From NCBI GenBank assembly GCA_018710785.1, contig DVJD01000080.1, forward strand, positions 38,540 through 102,539: DNA of 64,000 bases, written 5' to 3'. Each line of letters starts with the position of its first letter. The first letter of the stretch is position 1. The notes below the pieces were generated by a model, which saw only the letters and a list, made by a program, of their open reading frames with translations, was not told the origin of the DNA and searched no databases. Origin of the DNA: Candidatus Fimimorpha excrementavium (GTDB taxonomy: Bacteria > Bacillota > Clostridia > Lachnospirales > Lachnospiraceae). The position numbers were made by a program, and so were the translations under genes. Shown here one piece after another: positions 8,760-16,668 of this stretch.

Positions 8760-9983
8760 ATGAAGAAGATAGATGGAGGAATCACCGCGGCAGCGGGATT
8801 TTTGGCGGCCGGATTAAACGCCGGGATTAAAGGAACCGAAAAAAAAGATATGGCCATGGTTTACAGTGAAGTACCATGTACAGCAGCGGGCGTATTTACG
8901 ACCAATGTGGTGAAAGCGGCGCCGGTAAAGTGGGATAAGAACGTGGTGGATACCGCGCCTTTTGTCCAGGCGATCGTGGTAAACAGCGGTGTGGCCAATG
9001 CCTGTACCGGAGAGGAGGGCTATCAGTACTGTGTGGATATGGCTTCCCAGGCCGGCCAGGCGCTTGGGGTGCCGACGGATGCGGTTTTGGTGGCATCTAC
9101 TGGTGTGATCGGAAGGCAGCTGCCCATGGATAAAATCAAACCGGGAATTCAGGCGCTTTCCAAAGCTTTGGGAGCGTCCAGGGAGGATGCGGCCCAGGCG
9201 GCCCAGGCCATCATGACCACGGATACAAAGCCGAAGGAAGTGGCGCTGGAGATTGAAATCGACGGAAAAAAGGCGGTGGTTTCCGGCATGTGCAAAGGCT
9301 CCGGCATGATTCATCCCAACATGGCCACCATGCTCTGCTTTGTGGTGACGGATGCGGCCATATCCCATGAAATGCTTCAAAAGGCTCTCAGCAGCATCGT
9401 GGTGGATACCTTCAACATGATCTCCGTGGACGGCGATACGTCCACCAACGACAGTGTCCTGCTTTTGGCAAACGGCAGGGCGGGAAATAAACGGATTGAA
9501 CAAGAGGGAGAAGATTACGAAACATTCTGCGAGGCTTTGCGGGAAGTGATGACAGAACTGTCAAAGAAAATTGCGGGAGACGGCGAGGGATGCACCTGTC
9601 TGTTTGAGGCAAAGGTTATCGGGGCAGAGACCAAGGAGCAGGCACGTATTCTGGCAAAATCCATCATTTGTTCCAATCTGACCAAGGCGGCTATATTCGG
9701 CCATGACGCCAACTGGGGACGAATCCTGTGCGCCATGGGATATTCCGGGGCTTCCTTTGAGCCGGAAAAGGTGGACATCTATTTTGAGAGCAAGGCCGGT
9801 AAGCTGAAGATTGTGGAGAACGGTGTGGATACCGGATACAGTGAAGAAAAGGCTACGGAAATCCTCTCCCAGGAAGAAGTGACGGCCATCGCGGACATCA
9901 AGATGGGAAATGAGGGAGCGACGGCCTGGGGATGCGATCTGACGTATGATTATGTGAAGATCAATGGAGATTACAGAAGCTGA
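8760..9983 (+). CDS. argJ: Bifunctional ornithine acetyltransferase / N-acetylglutamate synthase
   Basis: 407 residues. Moves the acetyl group from acetylornithine to glutamate, recycling it; many ArgJ proteins also make acetylglutamate from acetyl-CoA. The autoprocessing site is the Thr in HPNMATML, where the chain is cut into alpha and beta parts and Thr becomes the nucleophile. The 64-bp gap before it holds a short GC-rich hairpin (GCCGC-TTGC-GCGGC) followed by GAGAGG and the ATG at 8760. No separate argA or argE is visible, consistent with the cyclic route. Confidence 0.96.
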   Translation: MKKIDGGITAAAGFLAAGLNAGIKGTEKKDMAMVYSEVPCTAAGVFTTNVVKAAPVKWDKNVVDTAPFVQAIVVNSGVANACTGEEGYQYCVDMASQAGQALGVPTDAVLVASTGVIGRQLPMDKIKPGIQALSKALGASREDAAQAAQAIMTTDTKPKEVALEIEIDGKKAVVSGMCKGSGMIHPNMATMLCFVVTDAAISHEMLQKALSSIVVDTFNMISVDGDTSTNDSVLLLANGRAGNKRIEQEGEDYETFCEALREVMTELSKKIAGDGEGCTCLFEAKVIGAETKEQARILAKSIICSNLTKAAIFGHDANWGRILCAMGYSGASFEPEKVDIYFESKAGKLKIVENGVDTGYSEEKATEILSQEEVTAIADIKMGNEGATAWGCDLTYDYVKINGDYRS

Positions 9984-10005
9984 CAGCAGAAATGAAAAGG
10001 AGAAC

Positions 10006-10884
10006 ATGAAATTGAATAAGGAAATTATGCATAAGGCAGAGACTTTAATCGAGGCTCTTCCGTATATTCAGAGATTCAACAGAAAAATTATCGTGGTAAA
10101 ATATGGCGGAAGCGCCATGGCGGATGAGGAATTGAAGCGCCATGTCATTCAGGATGTGGTTTTGCTGAAGCTGGTTGGATTTAAGCCGATCATCGTGCAC
10201 GGAGGGGGAAAGGAAATCAGCCGCTGGGTGAGCAAGGTGGGCAAAGAGCCGAAATTTGTCAATGGTCTTCGCGTGACCGATGAAGAAACCATGGAAATTG
10301 CGGAAATGGTGCTGAATAAAGTGAACAAAAGCCTGGTCTCCCTCGTCCATGAGCTGGGGGTTAAGGCCGTGGGAATATCGGGGAAGGACGGAGAACTGCT
10401 GCGGGTGGACAGAAAATATTCCAATGGACAGGACATTGGATATGTGGGCGAAGTAAAAGAAGTCAATCCCAAGATTCTTTACGATCTCCTGGAAAAAGAC
10501 TTTCTGCCCATCGTCTGCCCGGTGGGATTTGATGATTCCTATCACAGCTATAACATCAATGCGGATGATGCGGCATGTGCCATTGCGACGGCTGTCAAGG
10601 CGGAAAAGCTGGCGTTTTTGACGGATGTGGAAGGCGTATACCGGGATCCGGCCGACGAATCCACGCTGATTTCCGAACTGCCTGTCAGTGAGATGGAAGA
10701 GCTGATCGCCAGCGGAACGATCGGCGGGGGCATGCTCCCGAAACTGAAGAACTGTATGGATGCGGTCAAAAACGGTGTATCCAGAGTACATATCATGGAC
10801 GGCAGAATCGCCCATTGTCTGCTCTTGGAGATTTTCACGAAAAAAGGGATAGGAACCGCGGTGATTGGAAACGAAAAAGAATAG
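10006..10884 (+). CDS. argB: Acetylglutamate kinase
   Basis: 292 residues. Phosphorylates N-acetylglutamate, the usual feedback-controlled step of the cyclic pathway. The glycine-rich [16 protein letters not shown] and the C-terminal GGGMLPKL segments of the amino acid kinase family are present. The start is ATG 10006 behind AAAAGGAG; an in-frame ATG at 9964 lies inside argJ and has no site. The N-terminal helix before the kinase fold is of the type seen in arginine-inhibited hexameric enzymes, so feedback inhibition is plausible. Confidence 0.96.
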   Translation: MKLNKEIMHKAETLIEALPYIQRFNRKIIVVKYGGSAMADEELKRHVIQDVVLLKLVGFKPIIVHGGGKEISRWVSKVGKEPKFVNGLRVTDEETMEIAEMVLNKVNKSLVSLVHELGVKAVGISGKDGELLRVDRKYSNGQDIGYVGEVKEVNPKILYDLLEKDFLPIVCPVGFDDSYHSYNINADDAACAIATAVKAEKLAFLTDVEGVYRDPADESTLISELPVSEMEELIASGTIGGGMLPKLKNCMDAVKNGVSRVHIMDGRIAHCLLLEIFTKKGIGTAVIGNEKE

Positions 10885-10954
10885 AACTCTGGTCAGCAGT
10901 CAGCTCGGATGCCGAAGATGAGAAAAACGGCCAGCACAGAAAAGAGGATGGAAG

Positions 10955-12136
10955 ATGAAAACAGAAGAATATATTGAGAAAGCGGAGGGCGCGCTCCTCC
11001 ACACGTATAATCGTTATCCGGTGGTATTGGACAGGGGAGAGGGCGTATACCTGTACGACACCAATGGAAAAAAGTATCTGGATTTTGCGGCAGGCATCGC
11101 CGTATTTGCCCTGGGATATCACTATAAAGGGCTGGATGAAGCTTTGAAAAATCAGGTGGATAAACTGATTCATACATCCAATTTGTTTTATAATGTGCCT
11201 GCTCTGGATGCGGCTGCCAAGCTGAAAGAGGTCACCGGACTGGACCGCGTATTTTTTACAAACAGCGGAACAGAAGCCATTGAGGGAGCCATTAAACTGG
11301 CCAGAAAGTATGCATGGAAGAAGGATCACGGACATGACCATGAAATCATTGCCATGAACCATTCCTTTCATGGGAGAACCATGGGGGCCCTGTCCGTTAC
11401 GGGAAATGAACACTATCAGGAACCGTTTAAACCCATGATCGGCGGGATAAAATTTGCCGAATTCAATAATCTGGACAGTGTAAAAGCCCTGGTCAATGAA
11501 AAGACATGCGCCATCATCATGGAGACGCTGCAGGGCGAGGGCGGAATCTATCAGGCGGAGGAATCCTTTATCAAGGGTGTCCGTCAAATCTGTGATGAAC
11601 ATGATATCCTTTTGATTCTGGATGAAATCCAGTGCGGTATGGGAAGAACAGGAACCATGTTTTGCTTCCAGCAGTACGGTGTTATGCCGGATATCATGAC
11701 AGTGGCAAAGGCCCTGGGATGCGGAGTGCCCATCGGTGCGTTTGTATGTACAGAAAAAGCGGCTTCTCTGGAGCCGGGAGACCATGGCACCACATATGGG
11801 GGAAATCCGATGGTCTGCGCCGCAGCCAGCAAAGTGCTGGATATCTTCAAAGAAGACGATATCCTGGAGCATGTAAAAGAGGTGGGGGCGTATCTCTATG
11901 AGAAACTGGAAGAAATTAAGGAAAGCAGTCCAATTGTGACAGCCCATCGGGGAATGGGGCTGATGCAGGGACTGGAAGTCTCCTGTGCGCCGTCTGAGGT
12001 CATCACGAAGGCGATGGATCGGGGACTGATTATCATTTCGGCCGGAAGCAATGTGCTTCGCTTCGTTCCGCCGCTGGTCATCACGAAAGAACATGTGGAT
12101 GAAATGACAGCGATTCTTAAAGAGTGCCTGGCATAG
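10955..12136 (+). CDS. argD: Acetylornithine aminotransferase
   Basis: 393 residues, class III aminotransferase using pyridoxal phosphate. Converts acetylglutamate semialdehyde to acetylornithine. NSGTEAIEGAIKLAR, the LDEIQCGMGRTG segment and the PLP Lys in TVAKALGCG are present. GAGGATGGAAG precedes the ATG. Last arginine gene of the operon; argF is not here. The hairpin at 12200-12251 closes the transcript. Confidence 0.95.
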   Translation: MKTEEYIEKAEGALLHTYNRYPVVLDRGEGVYLYDTNGKKYLDFAAGIAVFALGYHYKGLDEALKNQVDKLIHTSNLFYNVPALDAAAKLKEVTGLDRVFFTNSGTEAIEGAIKLARKYAWKKDHGHDHEIIAMNHSFHGRTMGALSVTGNEHYQEPFKPMIGGIKFAEFNNLDSVKALVNEKTCAIIMETLQGEGGIYQAEESFIKGVRQICDEHDILLILDEIQCGMGRTGTMFCFQQYGVMPDIMTVAKALGCGVPIGAFVCTEKAASLEPGDHGTTYGGNPMVCAAASKVLDIFKEDDILEHVKEVGAYLYEKLEEIKESSPIVTAHRGMGLMQGLEVSCAPSEVITKAMDRGLIIISAGSNVLRFVPPLVITKEHVDEMTAILKECLA

Positions 12137-12199
12137 GAAGAATCCGGAAAGATAAGAATTCCCGGACTAAAATCTGAAGAAAATGGAAATAGTAATGGA

Positions 12200-12251
12200 G
12201 AGGATGCCAAATACCTTTGCCGTAAAAACGGCAGGGTCGGCAGCCTCTTTT
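12200..12251 (+). terminator. Nested hairpin terminator of the arg operon
   Basis: GAGGATGCC pairs with GGCAGCCTC followed by TTTT, and the loop contains an inner hairpin TGCCGT/ACGGCA. Confidence 0.65.
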
Positions 12252-12260
12252 CCTATATAA

Positions 12261-12276
12261 CCGGAACCGGTTCCGG
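12261..12276. repeat. 16-bp perfect palindrome CCGGAACCGGTTCCGG
   Basis: Sits 31 bases before the transporter ATG, between the arg terminator and its ribosome site. Such exact symmetry is typical of a dimeric repressor site, but the protein is unknown; a small hairpin in mRNA is the alternative. Confidence 0.6.
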
Positions 12277-12307
12277 AAAACGAATGCTTCAGATTGGAGG
12301 AATTTTT

Positions 12308-12742
12308 ATGTTTGGTGTGATGATGGCGCTGGTCTCAGGCGCGCTGATGAGTATTCAGGGAGTATTTAATACCGAGGTGACGAAACAGAGCAGCATCTGG
12401 GCAGCCGCTGGATTTGTGCAGCTGACGGCCCTTGTGACATGCGCGGCGGCATGGTATGTGACCGGCAAGGGGGATGTGGCCGGTATGTTCCATATGGACA
12501 AGAAATATATGCTTTTGGGAGGAGTAATCGGTGCGTTTATTACGATCACAGTGATTAAGAGTATGGATGCTCTTGGGCCAGCAAAAGCCGTCATGATCAT
12601 CGTGATTTCTCAGCTGGCCGTGGCGTATCTGATTGAACTATTTGGGCTTTTTGGTGTGGAAAAAGTCGGATTTGAATGGAAAAAGGCATTGGGGATGGCA
12701 TTGGCTGTGGCCGGAATTGTGATTTTCAAATGGGAATACTGA
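12308..12742 (+). CDS. DMT-family small membrane transporter (YdcZ/DUF606 type)
   Basis: 144 residues with four or five hydrophobic segments and almost no soluble domain, as in the half-size DUF606 members of the drug/metabolite transporter superfamily. The final segment ALAVAGIVIFKW is typical of DMT proteins. The start at 12308 is chosen for GGAGG seven bases upstream; an in-frame ATG at 12284 overlaps the ribosome site. It stands alone behind the palindrome at 12261. Substrate unknown. Confidence 0.82.
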   Translation: MFGVMMALVSGALMSIQGVFNTEVTKQSSIWAAAGFVQLTALVTCAAAWYVTGKGDVAGMFHMDKKYMLLGGVIGAFITITVIKSMDALGPAKAVMIIVISQLAVAYLIELFGLFGVEKVGFEWKKALGMALAVAGIVIFKWEY

Positions 12743-12766
12743 TGAGAAACGGGGGTAAAAAATCCC

Positions 12767-12795
12767 TTGCCAAACCTAGAGGAATTCGTTACAAT
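12767..12795 (+). promoter_or_regulatory. Promoter ahead of comEA
   Basis: TTGCCA at 12767-12772, 17 bp, TACAAT at 12790-12795, in the gap between the transporter and comEA. Confidence 0.7.
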
Positions 12796-12861
12796 GGTAG
12801 TAACAGTCATGATCTGGCTGGATTCTGGGTGCTTGGAGAGCAGGAAGGGGTCTGACCGATT

Positions 12862-13545
12862 ATGATTCAAAAAATATTCTCCAAAAAAAATGTGGCACTG
12901 GCTGTTTTGATTTTGGCCGCCGGGATTTTGTATATGACCTCAGGCTCTTCCGATGGGGAAGAGTGGCAGGTCATTGCTGTGACAGAGACGGACGCCCGGT
13001 CGGAAGAGGAAACGGAAGAAGCCGGTCTGCCATCTGAGACCGGCGGCAAAGATATGCCGACTGCTGAAGAAGCGGATTCGGAGCCGACGGGCGGGATGCA
13101 GATGGTATTTGTCCATGTGGCCGGTGCGGTCAACAGCCCCGGCGTGTATCAGGTGGAAGCGGGAACCAGAGTTTACCAGGTGATCGATTTGGCGGGAGGG
13201 CTGACCGGCGATGCCGACAGAGAATTTTTAAATATGGCTCAGTTGGTGGCAGACGGGCAGAAGATCACGGTCTATACCAAAGAAGAGGTGGAGGCCGGGG
13301 AGGCAGAACGTCCTGCCGACGGCGCTGTCTCAGGCACGGTTCCCTCGGCAAAAGAAAAAATTAACCTGAACACTGCAGGGAAAGAGGCCCTCATGAGCCT
13401 GACCGGCATCGGGGAAGCCAAAGCTGACGCAATCCTGGCCTATCGCATGGAACATGGAACCTTTCAGTCCATAGAAGAGATTATGGAGGTCCCGGGAATC
13501 AAATCTGCCGCATTTGAAAAGATAAAAGATGATATCACCGTTTAG
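12862..13545 (+). CDS. comEA: ComEA-type DNA-binding competence protein
   Basis: 227 residues. Membrane anchor at residues 8-27, an acidic linker, an SLBB domain (VHVAGAVNSPGVYQVEAGTR) and a C-terminal helix-hairpin-helix pair (INLNTAGKEALMSLTGIG and FQSIEEIMEVPGIK). This is the full layout of ComEA, which binds double-stranded DNA outside the membrane and passes it to the ComEC channel. comEC lies 3 kb downstream in the same direction with a two-component system and a lipoprotein between them. The ribosome site (GGAAGGGG) is rather far from the ATG. Confidence 0.92.
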   Translation: MIQKIFSKKNVALAVLILAAGILYMTSGSSDGEEWQVIAVTETDARSEEETEEAGLPSETGGKDMPTAEEADSEPTGGMQMVFVHVAGAVNSPGVYQVEAGTRVYQVIDLAGGLTGDADREFLNMAQLVADGQKITVYTKEEVEAGEAERPADGAVSGTVPSAKEKINLNTAGKEALMSLTGIGEAKADAILAYRMEHGTFQSIEEIMEVPGIKSAAFEKIKDDITV

Positions 13546-13574
13546 GAAAAGAAGAAAAGACAGGAGTAAGCATC

Positions 13575-14270
13575 ATGGCAAAGGTATTGGTAGTAGATGA
13601 TGAAAAGATGATCGTAAAGGGGATACGGTTCAGTCTGCTTCAGGATCAAATGGAAGTGGACTGCGCTTATGACGGCGAGGAAGCCGTGGAGATGGCAAAG
13701 AAAAAGGAATATGATGTGGTGCTTTTGGATGTCATGCTGCCAAAGCTGGACGGATTTGAGGTCTGCCAGCAGATTCGTGAATTTTCCAATATGCCGATTA
13801 TCATGCTGACGGCGAAGGGAGATGATATGGATAAAATCCTTGGCCTGGAATACGGAGCAGATGATTATATCACAAAGCCTTTTAACATCCTGGAGGTAAA
13901 AGCCCGAATCAAAGCCATCATGCGGCGCAGCGGTCACAATAAGACTGTGAAGGAAAAGGAAGAAGAAAGCAAAATTGTGACAGCCGGTGATTTGAAATTG
14001 GATACAGAAGGCAGAAGAGTGTTCATAGCCGGAAAGGAAATCAATGTCACTGCCAAGGAATTTGACCTCCTGGAACTTCTGATTTTGAATCCGAATAAAG
14101 TATACAGCAGAGAAAATCTGTTGAATATCGTCTGGGGATATGAGTATCCGGGTGATGTGAGAACGGTAGATGTGCATATCCGGCGTCTGCGTGAAAAGAT
14201 CGAGACAAATCCGAGCGAACCAAAATATGTGCATACAAAGTGGGGAGTGGGTTATTATTTTAAGAATTAA
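13575..14270 (+). CDS. OmpR/PhoB-family response regulator
   Basis: 231 residues. Receiver domain with acidic pair D8-D9, phosphoacceptor D52 in VVLLDVMLPK and Lys in YITKPFN, then a winged-helix DNA-binding domain ending in VRTVDVHIRRLREKIE and GVGYYF. Thirty bases after comEA and directly ahead of its histidine kinase. Targets unknown; cotranscription suggests a link to the comEA-comEC run, but this may simply be a conserved neighbourhood. Confidence 0.95.
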   Translation: MAKVLVVDDEKMIVKGIRFSLLQDQMEVDCAYDGEEAVEMAKKKEYDVVLLDVMLPKLDGFEVCQQIREFSNMPIIMLTAKGDDMDKILGLEYGADDYITKPFNILEVKARIKAIMRRSGHNKTVKEKEEESKIVTAGDLKLDTEGRRVFIAGKEINVTAKEFDLLELLILNPNKVYSRENLLNIVWGYEYPGDVRTVDVHIRRLREKIETNPSEPKYVHTKWGVGYYFKN

Positions 14271-14295
14271 AGGACTGGGAAAACGTATAAAAAGC

Positions 14296-15702
14296 ATGCG
14301 CTTTTATCTGTTTCTGCTGATTTTTTTGGCAGGAATTATCCCGGCATTCATCATAAAAGAGACGACAATCCGCTCCATAGAAGGAAAACTCGTCAGCCAA
14401 AAGACGATGGAGCTGAGACAGCGGTGCAGTATTTTGGCGGATCAGCTGGGAGCAGAGGCATCTTTGCAGATGGTACTGGCCAATTCAGAGGGTCTGCAGA
14501 ATGAATTAAACTGGATTTCCGAGATGTACAGCGGGCGTCTTCTTTTGATTGACAATACGTATCGTATTATCCTGGATACATATGGGCTGGATGAAGGAAA
14601 GACATGTATTTCGGATGAAGTGTTTCGGGGATTTAAAGGAGAATCCTACTCCAACTATGACAGAGATAAAAATTTCATCGAATTCACAGTGGCAGTTACC
14701 AATGGAAATGATAAAAATACTGTGACCACCGGCATCATGATCGTCAGCGCTTCTGCCGCCTCTGTGAGCAGCCTTGTAAAAGATATGCAGGATAAGGCGC
14801 TTATTCTGGAAGTGATCAGCTTTATCCTGATCGCGGTGGCGGCGTATATTCTGTCCCGCCTATTCACAAAGCCGATGAAGAATCTGGCCATGGAAATTGA
14901 TAAAATTCAGGATGGAAATCTGGATGTGGATTTGACGAATGATTGGAGGTATTCTGAGGTCAACCAGATCGCAAACAGCATCAGCAAGGTGCTGAAGCGG
15001 CTGCAGGCGTTGGATCAGTCCAGACAGGAATTTGTCTCCAATGTGTCCCATGAGCTGAAAACACCGATCACGTCCATTCGTGTTCTGGCGGATTCTCTGA
15101 TGTGCCAGGAGAATGTACCTGTGGAGCTTTACAGAGAATTCATGGGGGATATTTCCGATGAAATTGACAGAGAATCCAAGATCATCAATGATTTGCTGGA
15201 GCTGGTTCGCCTGGATAAAAGCGCGACGAAACTGCATATTGAGCAGGTGAACATCAATGACTTGATTGAAGTGATCCTGAAGCGGCTGAGACCGATTGCG
15301 AAACAGCGCAGCATTGATGTGATTTTTGAAAGCTTCCGCCCGGTTGTGGCGGAAGTGGATGAGACAAAGCTGAGTCTCGCCATAAATAATCTGGTGGAAA
15401 ATGCCGTGAAGTATAATAACGATGAAGGTTGGGTCCGGGTATCTCTGGATGCGGATCATAAGTATTTTTATGTGAAAGTTGCCGATTCCGGCGTGGGTAT
15501 TCCGGAAGAGTTAAAAGAGCATATCTTTGAACGTTTCTACCGTGTGGATAAGGCACGGTCCAGGGAAACCGGAGGAACCGGCCTGGGACTGGCGATCACA
15601 AAGAATGTCATACAGCTTCATCATGGAGCGATTAAAGTGGATACGAAGCTGGGAGAAGGGACGGTATTTACCGTCCGCATACCGCTGACGTATCTGGCAT
15701 AG
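14296..15702 (+). CDS. Sensor histidine kinase
   Basis: Partner kinase of the preceding regulator. Two membrane segments (the first just after the start, the second before HAMP) enclose an extracellular sensor of about 140 residues. HAMP, then HisKA with His in VSHELKTPITSIR (residue 252 from this start), then HATPase with NLVENAVKYNN and GTGLGLAI. The start is unsure: ATG 14296 lacks a ribosome site, the frame stays open back to 14170 inside the regulator, and an ATT near 14257 behind GGGGAG would add LRIKGLGKRIKS, a basic stretch expected before the first membrane helix. Confidence 0.92.
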   Translation: MRFYLFLLIFLAGIIPAFIIKETTIRSIEGKLVSQKTMELRQRCSILADQLGAEASLQMVLANSEGLQNELNWISEMYSGRLLLIDNTYRIILDTYGLDEGKTCISDEVFRGFKGESYSNYDRDKNFIEFTVAVTNGNDKNTVTTGIMIVSASAASVSSLVKDMQDKALILEVISFILIAVAAYILSRLFTKPMKNLAMEIDKIQDGNLDVDLTNDWRYSEVNQIANSISKVLKRLQALDQSRQEFVSNVSHELKTPITSIRVLADSLMCQENVPVELYREFMGDISDEIDRESKIINDLLELVRLDKSATKLHIEQVNINDLIEVILKRLRPIAKQRSIDVIFESFRPVVAEVDETKLSLAINNLVENAVKYNNDEGWVRVSLDADHKYFYVKVADSGVGIPEELKEHIFERFYRVDKARSRETGGTGLGLAITKNVIQLHHGAIKVDTKLGEGTVFTVRIPLTYLA

Positions 15703-15714
15703 GAGGTGCATAAC

Positions 15715-16650
15715 ATGATGAAGAGACGAAATATTGGAGCGCTTCTGCTGACGTTCGTTCTTGCATTATCCGTCTGCCTGGGCGGATGCGGGAGGAATGA
15801 GGAAAAACCGGAAGGAGCCTACGCGATCTACTATCTGAAACAATCGGGTACGGAACTGAGTCGGGACTACTATATGGTGCAGGCAGCAGAGCCGGAAAAT
15901 ATGGTCACGGAGCTGTGGGAACAGTTCATCCATGTACCGGATGGGGAGGACAACGTCAGCGCGTTTCCGACGAATGTCAGCCTCATGGGAACAACGATTG
16001 AAGATCGTGTGCTGCATTTTGACTTCAGCAAAGAATATAAGGAGATGGAAAAGGAAAGAGAGGTGCTCCTCCGGGCTGCCATTGTGCTGACCTTTACACA
16101 GATTCCCGATGTGGATTCTGTGGCAATCACCGTGGAGAATCAGCCTCTGACCGATGAAAATTCCAATCCCATCGGCGTTCAGACCAGCAGCAATTTTGTG
16201 GATATATTCGGAAAGGGACTGAATTCCGCCACATGGACGACACTGACCCTTTATTTTGCCAATGAAACCGGAGATAAGCTGGTGAAAGAAACACGGGAAG
16301 TGGCATTGGAAAATTCTTATCCTGTGGAGCAGTACGTCCTGTCCCTTTTGATCGAAGGACCCCAGGAAGAGGGACATAAAGCGACGCTTCCGGCAGATTT
16401 GAAAATACTGGGGGTGTCCACAAAAGATAATATCTGTTATGTCAATTTTGATTCATCCTTTGTTTCCAGCGCACTGACGGATCTGAACGATTATATTCCG
16501 ATATATTCCGTGGTCAATTCTCTGGCAGAGCTGACAGGGGTGCGGAAGGTGCAGATCTCCATTGACGGAGTTACCAATGTGAAATTTAAGGATAATATTT
16601 CACTGGAAGAGCCATTGGATCGAAATTTGGATTATGTGGAGGAGGAATAG
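15715..16650 (+). CDS. Lipoprotein with two GerMN domains
   Basis: 311 residues. Lipoprotein signal peptide with lipobox CLGGC, so anchored on the outer face of the membrane. Two GerMN repeats follow (roughly residues 60-150 and 195-290), the domain of the spore germination and sporulation protein GerM and of LpqB-type proteins next to sensor kinases. AGGAGGT stands seven bases before ATG 15715 and overlaps the kinase stop. Its position after a two-component system recalls the MtrAB-LpqB arrangement, suggesting it modulates the kinase; that is inference. Confidence 0.85.
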   Translation: MMKRRNIGALLLTFVLALSVCLGGCGRNEEKPEGAYAIYYLKQSGTELSRDYYMVQAAEPENMVTELWEQFIHVPDGEDNVSAFPTNVSLMGTTIEDRVLHFDFSKEYKEMEKEREVLLRAAIVLTFTQIPDVDSVAITVENQPLTDENSNPIGVQTSSNFVDIFGKGLNSATWTTLTLYFANETGDKLVKETREVALENSYPVEQYVLSLLIEGPQEEGHKATLPADLKILGVSTKDNICYVNFDSSFVSSALTDLNDYIPIYSVVNSLAELTGVRKVQISIDGVTNVKFKDNISLEEPLDRNLDYVEEE

Positions 16651-16668
16651 AACATAAAAAGGCCGTTA

